Below are positions 54,008-64,000 of a stretch of 64,000 nt of DNA, in pieces. Under the pieces are notes generated by a model. The model was not told where the DNA came from and did not search any database. It saw only the letters and a list, made by a program, of their open reading frames with translations. Origin of the DNA: Rheum nobile (taxonomy: Eukaryota > Streptophyta > Magnoliopsida > Caryophyllales > Polygonaceae). How positions within the stretch are numbered: position 1 is the first letter of the stretch; each line of letters opens with the position of its first letter. The position numbers and the translations under genes are program-made. The DNA is taken from positions 372,001-436,000 of the forward strand of contig WOAB01000506.1 of the NCBI GenBank assembly GCA_027886185.1, given 5' to 3'.

Positions 54008-55305
54008 TGACAGGCCTAAAGTCGTATGCCTAATCAAAGAAATCCTAAATTACCTACTAAAGAGTATAGCAAGCAAGTCAGGGTCGAACCCAAGGGAATC
54101 AGGTTATCAATTCTTGTGTCTTTCAAGTCACCAACTAGGAACTAGGGGGGGTTGTATGATTTTCGAACCAAGTAATTAAAGCAAAGCAAAGCAAAGGATG
54201 TGAATATGATGGGGAAAAGCGTCATACCTGACAAAGATCCACACAACAAGAGATATGGTTGATCACTGAATTCTATTAATCTCAAGTTCTTATCTTTCCT
54301 TTAGTTGTTCTTATCCCGATCATATGTAACTATTAGTTCTACCAGCCCTAATAGTACTTATTACTAAGTCAAATCTGAAAACCTTCAAGACTCAACAAAG
54401 CAATAGCATTCAACCAAGGATTCAACAAGATACATGCAATAGAAATAACCCGTTACTATAAGCATGCAATTAACTCTCTCTCACGATGAACACTCGCAAC
54501 CCACTTATGTAAATCGTGTTTGCTACTAGATATGCAACCTGAACCCGGAATCACAAGTCCTAGCTATATGGATAATATCAATAAACCTAGGTGATCAGTC
54601 TAGATAACTCAATAAGATTCAATAAACATTCAAGCGCAAGAGAATTAATACAACTAGATAGAAAATCGAACAAGAGTAGAAAACTCACAACCAATCAATT
54701 GCTGGCTTCAAAATGTCAAGTGCAATAATGGAGGTTTAGTTCTGCATAGGGTTTCTGAGAGTAAAACTAAGAACGGTGGCAACTAGGGTTTGAGAATGGA
54801 TTCTCTAAAAGAGTCTTAAACTTAACTTAAATACTAAGGAAATAATTCAGAAATAAAGAAAAGAAATAAACAAACTTGGAAACAAAGTCTCAGAAATAAA
54901 ATAAAACGGGAAATAAAAACTCGGAAATATCTTCAGTGCGTCGCCACCACGGGGTGCGGTGGCATTCATGCCGCGGGGTGCGGTAGTCTTCTAGTGTCCA
55001 GACGCCAACTCTCTGGTCTCTCGCCTCGGGTACGGTGGTCTTCAGTCTTGACTTCTCGCTTCTGCTTCCTCCTTGCTCCTTCGCACCGCACTGCTCCTCA
55101 ACTCTTCTCTTCACTTCCTTGGCGTCTTCTACTGGTGACTTCTTCCTCAGTGTCTCCTATGATATCCAAAACAGCTCAAACACCTCCAAAAACACCAAAC
55201 TTTGCCCCCAAACGCCATGCATATGAATATGTCTAAATCTACCCGAATGGCACCAATAAACCCTCTAATAACTCTTAGTTAAGCCCTATAAGGTAGTGCT
55301 TATCA
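54008..55305 (-). repeat. Athila-like LTR, copy 1
   Basis: On the minus strand it begins TGATAAGCACTA and ends GGCCTGTCA. It is preceded on that strand by the purine tract GGGAGATTTT (just right of 55305), so it is the 3' LTR of the first unit. Length equals the LTR at 59540 (1298 bp) with a few substitutions and indels. It contains CCGCACCCCGC-type motifs at about 54948-55035. Confidence 0.92.
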
Positions 55306-56683
55306 AAATCTCCCATGCTTAGACCTTTGCTCATCCTCGAGTAAACTAATAAAGAGTCCACTCCTCCAATGTAGCACCTAAGGTCTCAGGAAGCATCTCA
55401 TCCAACTAAGAGTCACCTAACCCATGCCAAGCTCCTGGCATCAATCTCATTCACAACACATCCACAACTCAACAAGCTTAAGGTACAAGCAGAGTACTTC
55501 CTCCAAGCTTAACCCGGACATCCAATAGTGTGAGTGACCTCTAATCCTAGCCTCCATCTATGACTCCTTATGCCTCCCAGAGTGACCTACCCGACAATTC
55601 TTCTTTGACTCCTCTTCTTATGTCGCCCCGCCGGTAAAATGAGATCCTAGAAACACTCTTATTCTTTTCACTCATTTTGCCAAGGCGCCCTTTCGGGTTT
55701 TCACCAAGCCACTCATTTCATTTTCCAATAGATGTGCTCATATAAACTCACGTCACTCTTGACCTCATATTACCCCAGTCTAATGTTGGTCCAAGCCACC
55801 TGTTTATTACCTAGGCCTCCCTTTCAGGTTTTCGACATATCCCAGGATTTCCATTTTAGCCTTTTTCAAATTTTTGGCTCTTTTCATTTTTTGTTTTCTT
55901 CTTCTCAACGACTTAGCAAGTATAGAACCCTCCCCCATACTTAAACATTGCATTGTCCTCAATGTAATGAAATACAAAAGAATAGAAGCACAGGGAAGAG
56001 CAAAAAATAACTCACAGACGCCGCTGAGTTGGCTTGGAGACGTACGTTGTTGCTGGCGGTAAAACAATGAACACTCAGGTCTCTGGTGTTGCGCGGGATC
56101 TTCTTAATCAATAATCTTCTCCTACCGTGCAACCAAGAGGAAACCACTTTGGTGAGTAGTGGCTTTGCAAATAAGGCGGGGCTGCACGGCCTTCAACGAA
56201 CACATAGTGGAGCCTAGATGTAATTGTGGGGGGGCTCTAGTGTTCCTCCTCATCAGCTGTCAATTGTAGGGCCATCATCGTTGCCAAATAATGTGTGGGG
56301 CTAATGACTCCTCCTTGGACAACATGATGCGCAACATCTCCATGGGAAACTCTGGACAGCTGGCTTACGGTAGAACTCTTCTTCTTTTTTCGATTTTTTT
56401 TTTAATTCGTTTCAGGTTTTTTCGGATTTTTTTTTTTTGAACAAGAGTAGAATAAAGGGTGCCCACCGCGGGGTGCAGTGAGCTCTCCAGAACGCCTCTA
56501 CGTCTTATTCTTCGAACCTGCAAGTTAGTAAGCAGGCGGAAACACACGAAAAACAAAAACAACTACCTAGCTAAGCTATGAAAATGCAAAGACAAAAGAA
56601 AAAGAAAGAAAAAGATACCTCGGGTTGCCTCCCGAGCAGCGCCTTAGTTAATGTCATTGGCTCGACATACTACTCGAACAACC
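55306..56683 (-). other. 3' untranslated region of Athila-like unit 1
   Basis: Noncoding, nearly identical to 60838-62221. Near the coding end the minus strand reads GCGCTGCTCGGGAGGCAACCCGAGG (about 56620-56645), a hairpin-like sequence commonly seen after the coding region of Athila and related elements. Homopolymer runs occur near 56397 and 56430. Confidence 0.8.
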
Positions 56684-58371
56684 TCAATCCATAGCATCAG
56701 GTTCCTTAGGAACCCTCTCATTTAGCACCTCCTTCCTGAACCAATCATGGAAAGGTTTAAACCTTAGACCATTCTTCTTCTTTAGCGGCTTCTCTACCTT
56801 GACCTTCTTAGTCGCCTCCCCCCCCCCCCCCCCCCCATACTTAGATCGATCAGGAGGGTGTTTAAACTCAACTTCAGGGGCCTGCACAGTAGAGGGAACG
56901 AGCTTCTCGCTCGGGGTCAGTAAGGTGGGGCAACTGCCCAAAAGAGAAGTAGGAGACTCACCCTTCTCATTTAACAAATTCGTGACTTCCTGCAGATTAG
57001 AAGATACAGTAATATCGATAGGCGAGTCAACTATAGAATCCTCTATTATAGGTTGCAATTCATCCAAAGGGTTAGGACTCATTACATCAACAAAGTTCAA
57101 AGAGGTGTTAATGACGGGTTTCACATCATATATATTATATTCAACTCCATCCCCATCAAATTCCATAGTTAATTTCCCACTTCTGACATCAATTGTGGTA
57201 TTTGCAGTTTTCATGAATGGTCTACCTAACAGCATATGTGCACCTGTACCACCACCCATATCAAGCACATAAAAATCAGTGGGAAAATTAGCTTATCTAC
57301 CATAACAAGGACATCTTCAATAACCCCTTTCGGGTAGACATTGGTTCCATCAGCTAATTGAATAACTAGCCTAGTGTCCTGTAGTGGTGGCAGACCAAGA
57401 GACTCATAAAATGACAATGGTAAGACATTAATAGTTGTACCAAGATCTAACATAGCTTTATCAATCTTTGTCTCACCAATGACATAGGGGATAGAAAACA
57501 TACCTGGATCACTACACTTCTTGGGCAGGCGCCTTTGAAACACAGCAGATACTTGCTCGCTCACCTGGACATGCTTCTTTTGCTTTTTCTTCTGTTTCCT
57601 CTTGATTGTGCAAAGTTCCTTCAAGAAACGAGCATATTTGGGGATACTTTTAACAAGTTTGAGTAAAGGGATGTTTACCTCGCACTTGCTAAACGTCTCG
57701 AAGAGGTCCTTGTCGTCGATAATTCTCCTCTCCTTAAGCGCCTCTGGGAATGGGGAGGGTGGCTTCTCGGAACCGAGAGGAGGAAAGTACGGACGAACAT
57801 AGGTGTCGACATAAGGCTCGTCAACAGCTCCAGAAGACTGCCGCGGGGTGCGGCCAGACTCTACCGCGGGGTGCGGTAAACTACCAGAAAAATCCCGAGA
57901 AATAGCGTCACCGCGGGGTGCGGTGGATTCCACCGCGCGGTGCGGCGGTCTTGACAGATCACTTCGTTCCTCTGGTTCCTTCTCACCGCGGGGTGCGGCT
58001 AGGATCTGCCGCGGGGTGCGGTCCTCTTCCAGAGTCTCCTCTTTTTCTGAATCGCCCTCCTCAGCGCTAGGAGCGATTGGCAACTACTTACCACTTCGGA
58101 GCGTTACAGCACTAACATTTGCCTGTGGGTTAACTACCGTTTGAGATGGTAGATTTCCCGACATCTTTGCATCGATCCTCGTGATGACTTCAGCCATTTG
58201 GCCCATCTGCGTCTCAAGGTTCTTGATACTCGACGTCGTAGCTTGAACGTGAGTGCTGAAGTGCTTCGTCAATGCTTTGAGCATATCTTCAGTTGAAGGG
58301 GACGCATCAGGTTATGGAGCTTGTGGCCTTGGTCGAAATTGAGGTCTTGGCTGCTGTTGTTGTTGAAACTG
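56684..58371 (-). pseudogene. Athila-like Gag tail and protease, unit 1
   Basis: Continues the Gag frame after TAA 58378. Gln-rich stretch; TAA near 58316 where unit 2 keeps CAA; a coiled-coil segment ending LRSGK; TAG at 58084-58086; then 57226-58083 with a Pro/Arg linker and protease (AMLDLGTTINVLPLSFYE, QLADGT.VYPKG). A one-base deletion in an A run (about 57283-57287) shifts the frame; 57268-56684 continues with VLDMGGG and LLGRPF and ends DAMD. A 19-C run at 56818-56836 encodes glycines. DLG in place of DSG/DTG is usual for Athila protease. Confidence 0.88.
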
Positions 58372-58377
58372 AGGCTG

Positions 58378-59460
58378 TTATTGTTGATTCGGTTGATCCC
58401 TCCATCTGAAATTTGGGTGGTCTCTCCATCCCGGATTATAAGTGTTGGAGTAGGGATCATGCCAAGGTCTTGGATTTCCATAGCCTCCTACAGCGTTTAC
58501 CTCGGCAAGCGAATCATCTTGTAATGGAGGACAGGCGTCAGTGGGGTGGAATTGATCGGCACAGACCCCACACGCTTTGAGTTGTTGAGGAGTTCCTTGT
58601 AGCGTAAGTCTCCTCACCATGTCCTTCAACTCAGCAATATCACTGGCATACGCAGGGCGACTAGAGTCAGCAGCATTGACTCCTCTCTTGGTAGAAGCTC
58701 TGCCGAAATTTCTTGTGCCCTTTGCCATCTCCTGAATCTTCTCCATAGCTGTTGCCGGTGTTGTGTTGAGAATATTGCCGCCACATGCAGCGTCGACAAT
58801 CCTCCTTTCACTGTCCAGCAGACCATTGTAAAGGTGGAGCACCAGATCTTGACTGGAGTACCCGTGGAACGGACAGCTTGAGCAAAGTCTCTTGAACCAC
58901 TCATAGTACTCATACAGGCTCTCGTCAGCCTCCTGCTCGATGTTGCTAATAGCCTTCTTCAAACTGTTCGCCTTCTTTTCAGGGAAATATTTTTCGAGAA
59001 ACGCCTTATGCAGTTTGTTCCACGTATCAATGCTTCCAGTAGGCAGATGGTAATACCAGTCATCAGCAGTGTCCTTCAGAGTAAACCCAAAAGCTCTCAT
59101 CTTGATTTGCTCATCAGTGACATTCGCCGGTTTCATGCTCATGCAGACTGTGTGGAATTTACCCATGTGTTTGATTGGGTCTTCTCCAGCCAGCCCATGG
59201 AAAGTTGGGAGCAAATGAATCAGCCCCGGCTTCAACTCAAAGTTCACATTTTTTCCTACAGCAGGAATCACCACAGCCAAAGGTTGCTGTTGCAAGTTTG
59301 GTGCAGTCAACTGCCTCAACGTTCTATCTGTGTCACCCATCTCAAATGCAGGGTTGTCAAAAGCCAAAGTACGGTTGACTCTGCGATCCTGGGACAAAGT
59401 TCTCTCAATCTCTGGATCAAAATCAAGAAGAGGTGAATTAGTAGCACGAGTGTGAACCAT
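58378..59460 (-). CDS. Athila-like Gag, unit 1
   Basis: 360 open codons from ATG 59460. N-terminal MVHTRATNS; the Retrotrans_gag domain at about residues 85-220 (LLPTFHGLAGEDPIKHMGKF, RAFGFTLKDTADDWYYHLP, LHKAFLEKYFPEKK, SLYEYYEWFKRLCSSCP); then a CCHC-type site (CGVCADQFHPTDAC, near residue 305). This protein would form the particle and bind element RNA. It ends at TAA 58378-58380, probably a decayed CAA in a Gln-rich run, since related frame continues. The start is 58 bases after the primer site. Confidence 0.9.
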   Translation of the reverse strand: MVHTRATNSPLLDFDPEIERTLSQDRRVNRTLAFDNPAFEMGDTDRTLRQLTAPNLQQQPLAVVIPAVGKNVNFELKPGLIHLLPTFHGLAGEDPIKHMGKFHTVCMSMKPANVTDEQIKMRAFGFTLKDTADDWYYHLPTGSIDTWNKLHKAFLEKYFPEKKANSLKKAISNIEQEADESLYEYYEWFKRLCSSCPFHGYSSQDLVLHLYNGLLDSERRIVDAACGGNILNTTPATAMEKIQEMAKGTRNFGRASTKRGVNAADSSRPAYASDIAELKDMVRRLTLQGTPQQLKACGVCADQFHPTDACPPLQDDSLAEVNAVGGYGNPRPWHDPYSNTYNPGWRDHPNFRWRDQPNQQ

Positions 59461-59517
59461 AAGATAGGTCTACACCAAGGTTGGTAACAAACAAACCACA
59501 AAAACAGAAAATTTGAC

Positions 59518-59535
59518 TCCCCGGCAACGGCGCCA
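59518..59535 (-). other. Primer binding site, Asp tRNA type
   Basis: The minus strand reads TGGCGCCGTTGCCGGGGA a few bases after the LTR end. This is the standard primer site of Athila and Tat elements, complementary to Asp tRNA, and fixes the orientation of unit 1. Confidence 0.9.
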
Positions 59536-59539
59536 AATT

Positions 59540-60837
59540 TGACAGGCCTAAAGTCGTATGCCTAATCAAAGAAATCCTAAAGTACCTACTAAAGAGTATA
59601 GCAAGCAAGTCAGGGTCAAACCCAAGGGAATCAGGTTATCAATTCTTGTGTCTTTCAAGTCACCAACTAGGAACTAGGGGGGGGGGGGTTGTATGATTTT
59701 TGAACCAAGTAATTAAAGAAAAGCAAAGCAAAGGATGTGAATATGATGGGGAAAAGTGTCACACCTGACAAAGATCCATACAACAAGAGATATGGTTGAT
59801 CACTGAATTCTATTAATCTCAAGTTCTTATCTTTCCTTTAGTTGTTCTTATCCCGATCATATGTAACTATTAGTTCTACCAGCCCTAATAGTACTTATTA
59901 CTAAATCAAATCTGAAAACCTTCAAGACTCAACAAAGCAATAGCATTCAACCAAGAATTCAACAAGATACATGCAATAGAAACAAACCGTTACTATAAGC
60001 ATGCAATTAACTCTCTCTCACGATGAACACTCGCAACCCGCTTATGTAAATCGTGTTTGCTACTAGATATGCAACCTAAACCCGGAATCACAAGTCCTAG
60101 CTATATGGATAATATCAATAAACCTAGGTGATCAGTCTAGATAAATCAATAAGATTCAATAAACATTCAAGGGTAAGAGAATTAATACAACTAGATAGAA
60201 AATCGAACAATAGTAGAAAACTCACAACCAATCAATTGTTGGCTTCAAAATGTCAAGTGCAATAATGGAGGTTTAGTTCTCCATAGGGTTTGTGAGAGTA
60301 AAACTAAGAATGGTGGCAACTAGGGTTTGAGAATGGATTCTCTAAAAGAGTCTTAAACTTAACTTAAATACTAAAGAAATAATTCAGAAATAAAGAAAAG
60401 AAATAAACAAACTTGGGAACAAAGTCTCAGAAATAAAATAAAACGGGAAATAAAAACTCGGAAATATCTTCAGCGCGTCGCCACCACGGGGTGCGGTGGC
60501 ATTCATGCCGCGGGGTGCGGTAGTCTTCTAGTGGCCAGACGCCAACTCTCTGGTCTCTCGCCGCGGGTGCGGTGGTCTTCAGTCTTGACTTCTCGCTTCT
60601 GCTTCCTCCTTGCTCCTTCGCACCGCTCCTCAACTCTTCTCTTCACTTCCTTGGCGTCTTCTACTGGTGACTTCTTCCTCAGTGTCTCCTATGATATCCA
60701 AAACAGCTCAAACACCTCCAAAAACACCAAACTTTGCCCCCAAACGCCATGCACATGAATGTGTCTAAATCTACCCGAATGGCACCAATAAACCCTCTAA
60801 TAACTCTCAGTTAAGCCCTATAAGGTAGTGCTTATCA
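59540..60837 (-). repeat. Athila-like LTR shared by both units
   Basis: It is the 5' LTR of unit 1 (primer site on its left) and at the same time the 3' LTR of unit 2 (purine tract GGGAGATTTT on its right). It is 1298 bp with the same ends as 54008-55305. Confidence 0.92.
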
Positions 60838-62221
60838 AAATCTCCCATGCTTAGACCTTTGCTCATCCTCGAGTAAAATAATAAAGAGTCCACTCCTCCA
60901 ATGTAGCACCTAAGGTCTCAGGAAGCATCTCATCCAACTAAGAGTCACCTAACCCATGCCAAGCTCCTGGCACCAATCTCATTCACAACACATCCACAAC
61001 TCAACAAGCTTAAGGGGCAAGCAGAGTACTTCCCCCAAGCTTAACCCGGACATCCAATAGTGTGAGTGACCTCTAATCCTAGCCTCAATATATGACTCCT
61101 TATGCCTCCCAGAGTGACCTACCCGACAATCCTTCTTTGACTCCTCTTCTTATGTCGCCCCGCCGGTAAAATGAGATCCTAGAAACACTCTTATTCTTTT
61201 CACTCATTTTGCCAAGGCGCCCTTTCGGGTTTTCACCAAGCCACTCATTTCATTTTCCAATAGATGTGCTCACATAAACTCACGTCACTCTTGACCTCAT
61301 ATTACCCCAGCCTAATGTTGGTCCAAGCCACCTGCTTATTACATAGGCCGCTCTTTCAGGTTTTCGACATATCCCAGGATTTCCATTTTAGCCTTTTTTC
61401 AAATTTTTGGCTCTTTTCATTTTTTGCTTTCTTCTTCTCAACGACTTAGCAAGTATAGAACCCTCCCCCATACTTAAACATTGCATTGTCCTCAATGTAA
61501 TGAAAGACAAAAGAATAGAAGCACAGGGAAGAGCAAAAAATAACTCACAGACGTCGCTGAGTTGGCTTGGAGACGTACGTTGTTACTGGCGGTAAAACAA
61601 TGAACACTCAGGTCTCTGGTGTTGCGCGGGATCTTCTTAATCAATAATCTTCTCCTACCGTGCAACCAAGAGGAAACCACTTTGGTGAGTAGTGGCTTTG
61701 CAAATAAGGCGGGGCTGCACGGCCTTCAACGAACACATGGTGGAGCCTAGATGTAATTGTGGGGGGGGGGGGGCTCTAGTGTTCCTCCTCATCAGCTGTC
61801 AATTGTAGGGCCATCATCGTTGCCAAATAATGTGTGGGGCTAATGACTCCTCCTTGGACAACATGATGCGCAACATCTCCATGGGAAACTCTAGACAGCT
61901 GGCTTACGGTAGAACTCTTCTTCTTTTTTCAATTTTTTTTTATTTCGTTTAAGGTTTTTTTGGAATTTTTTTTTTTTTTGAACAAGAGTAGAATAAAGGG
62001 TACCCACCGCGGGGTGCGGTGAGCTCTCCAGAACGCCTCTACGTCTTATTCTTCGAACCTGCAAGCTAGTAAGCAGGCGGAAACACACGAAAAACAAAAA
62101 CAACTACCTAGCTAAGCTATGAAAATACAAAGACAAAAGAAAAAGAAAGAAAAAGATACCTCGGGTTGCCTCCCGAGCAGCGCCTTAGTTAATGTCGTTG
62201 GCTCGATATACTACTCGAACA
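60838..62221 (-). other. 3' untranslated region of Athila-like unit 2
   Basis: Closely matches 55306-56683, including the GGGAGGCAACCCGAGG hairpin near 62160-62180. A longer G run occurs at 61760-61772. No gene is supported. Confidence 0.8.
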
Positions 62222-63615
62222 ACCTCAATCCATAGCATCAGGTTCCTTAGGAACCCTCTCATTTAGCACCTCCTTCCTGAACCAATCATGGAAAGGTTTA
62301 AACCTTAGACCATTCTTCTTCTTTAGCGGCTTCTCTACCTTGACCTTCTTAGTCGCCTCCCCCCTCCATACTTAGATCGATCAGGAGGGTGTTTAAACTC
62401 AACTTCAGGGGCCTGCACAGTAGAGGGAACGAGCTTCTCGCTCGGGGTCAGTAAGGTGGGGTAACTGCCCAAAAGAGAAGTAGGAGACTCACCCTTCTCA
62501 TTTAACAAATTCGTGACTTCCTGCAGATTAGAAGATACAGTAATATCGACAGGCGAGTCAACTATAGAATCCTCTATTATAGGTTGCAATTCATCCAAAG
62601 GGTTAGGACTCATTACATCAACAAAGTTCAAAGAGGTGTTAATGACGGGTTTCACATCATATATATTATATTCAACTCCATCCCCATCAAATTCCATAGT
62701 TAATTTCCCACTTCTGATATCAATTGTGGTATTTGCAGTTTTCATGAATGGTCTACCTAACAGCATATGTGCACCTGTACCACCACCCATATCAAGCACA
62801 TAAAAATCAGTGGGAAAAATTAGCTTATCTACCATAACAATGACATCTTCAACAACCCCTTTCGGGTAGACATTGGTTCCATCAGCTAATTGAATAACTA
62901 GCCTAGTGTCCTGTAGTGGTGGCAGACCAAGAGACTCATAGAATGACAATGGTAAGACATTAATAGCTGCACCAAGATCTAACATAGCTTTATCAATCTT
63001 TGTCTCACCAATGACGCAGGGGATAGAAAACATACCTGGATCACTGCACTTCTTGGGCAGGCGCCTTTGAAACACAGCAGATACTTGTTCGCTCACCTGG
63101 ACCTGCTTCTTTTGCTTTTTCTTCTGTTTCCTCTTGATTGTGCAAAGTTCCTTCAAGAAACGAGCATATTTGGGGATACTTTTAACAAGTTTGAGTAAAG
63201 GGATGTTTACCTCGCACTTGCTAAACGTCTCGAAGAGGTCCTTGTCGTCGATAATTCTCCTCTCCTTAAGCGCCTCTGGGAATGGGGAGGGTGGCTTCTC
63301 GGAACCGAGAGGAGGAAAGTATGGACGAACATAGGTGTCGACATAAGGCTCGTCAACAGCTCCAGAAGACTGCAGCGGGGTGCGGCCAGACTCTACCGCG
63401 GGGTGCGGTAAACTACCAGAAAAATCCCGAGAAATAGCGTCACCGCGGGGTGCGGTGGATTCCACCGCGGGGTGCGGCGGTCTTGACAGATCACTCCGTT
63501 CCTCTGGTTCCTTCTCACCGCGGGGTGCGGCTAGGATCTGCCGCGGGGTGCGGTCCTCTTCTAGAGTCTCCTCTTTTTCTGAATCGCCCTCCTCAGCGCT
63601 AGGAGCGATTGGCAA
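62222..63615 (-). pseudogene. Athila-like protease, unit 2
   Basis: 62335-63615 is an open frame of 426 codons that bridges the site of the one-base deletion in unit 1 (VDKLIFPTDFYVLDMGGG). The active site is AMLDLGAAINVLP. Near the C-terminus the C run is only six long, so the frame diverges at SKYGGG and stops at 62335; sequence matching the unit 1 tail continues in another frame to about 62222. TAG at 63616-63618 is shared with unit 1. Confidence 0.88.
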
Positions 63616-64000
63616 CTACTTACCACTTCGGAGCGTTACAGTACTAACATTTGCATGTGGGTTAACTACCGTTTGAGATGGTAGATTTCCCGACATCTTT
63701 GCATCGATCCTCGTGATGACTTCAGCCGTTTGGCACATCTGCGTCTCAAGGTTCTTGATACTCGACGTCGTAGCTTGAACGTGAGTGCTGAAGTGCTTCG
63801 TCAATGCTTTGAGCATATCTTCAGTTGAAGGGGACGCATCAGGTTGTGGAGCTTGTGGCCTTGGTAGAAATTGAGGTCTTGGCTGCTGTTGTTGTTGAAA
63901 CTGAGGCTATTATTGTTGATTCGGTTGATCCCTCCATCTGAAATTTGGGTGGTCTCTCCATCCCAGATTATAAGTGTTGGAGTAGGGATCATGCCAAGGT
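63616..64000 (-). pseudogene. Athila-like Gag tail, unit 2 (cut by window)
   Basis: Matches 58084-58468 of unit 1. The TAA in the Gln-rich run (near 63910) is shared, while the unit 1 TAA near 58316 is CAA here. The N-terminal part of Gag and the 5' LTR of unit 2 lie outside the window. Confidence 0.85.

Larger units (their letters stand above)
54008..64000 (-). mobile_element. Head-to-tail Athila-like gag-protease elements sharing an LTR
   Basis: LTR (54008-55305), interior (55306-59539), LTR (59540-60837) and again interior (60838 to window end) follow with a period of 5532 bases. Primer site, Gag and the DLG-type protease are Athila-like. No RT, RNase H or integrase is encoded in the complete first interior, so the unit is non-autonomous. 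It sits in the gag of element C; the far end is beyond the window. Confidence 0.88.

Overview
The window reads as repeat-dense nuclear DNA of a flowering plant, probably a eudicot; the species cannot be told from the sequence. Almost every recognisable coding stretch belongs to a transposable element. I found LTR retrotransposons of several lineages, a plant L1-type LINE, three hAT-type DNA elements with 8-bp target duplications, a large foldback element, and tRNA-derived SINE-like pieces. I found no convincing host gene, no rRNA gene and no functional tRNA gene. Most elements are broken by stops, frameshifts, deletions or later insertions, as expected of old, silenced pericentromeric or intergenic DNA. 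Several LTRs have the TGATG start, initiator-Met primer site and pol-into-LTR overlap expected of CRM-type chromoviruses, which would also fit a (peri)centromeric position; that clade call is inference.

Layout, left to right. 1-262: edge of an Athila-like LTR (minus). 263-7109: CRM-like element A (plus), an internally deleted gag-protease/integrase-tail derivative. It is split inside its integrase by a minus-strand long-LTR element (2463-5970) that carries a 0.4-kb palindrome of tRNA-like sequence. 7110-9386: LINE ORF2 endonuclease and ORF1 (minus), interrupted by element A. 9387-12085: AT-rich, no genes, one small inverted-repeat element. 12091-19628: complete but dead Ty1/copia element with a TTCTC target duplication, containing a 0.9-kb hAT element. 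21361-27666: foldback element with subterminal palindromes, ~350-bp repeats and a ~48-bp satellite array, split by a 2.46-kb solo LTR. 27667-30212: AT-rich DNA, a foldback MITE and a copia tail. 30213-34434: CRM-like element B with PR-RT-RNaseH-IN and a 3' LTR. 34435-40090: an unusual multi-ORF retroelement with a zinc knuckle, small ORFs, a promoter and an initiator-Met primer site, split by a second solo LTR (36794-39137). 40091-46697: Tat-lineage Ty3/gypsy pol with two RNase H domains, an antisense intron-containing gene and a 3' LTR. 46757-47161: hAT MITE. 47993-50030: hAT element filled with a ~173-bp telomere-motif-rich tandem array. 50294-54007: 5' half of CRM-like element C with an apparently spliceable leader intron. 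54008-64000: Athila-like gag-protease elements (minus), head to tail and sharing an LTR, inserted in the gag of element C.

The genes act only within their own elements: Gag packages element RNA, protease matures the polyprotein, RT and RNase H make cDNA, and integrase inserts it. Points most worth a second look are the leader intron present in element C and precisely absent from element A, the shared-LTR tandem of RT-less elements, the multi-ORF element, the antisense spliced gene of the Tat element, the GC-rich 13-bp motif shared by two unrelated retroelement families, and in-frame stops that look like CAG-to-TAG decay.
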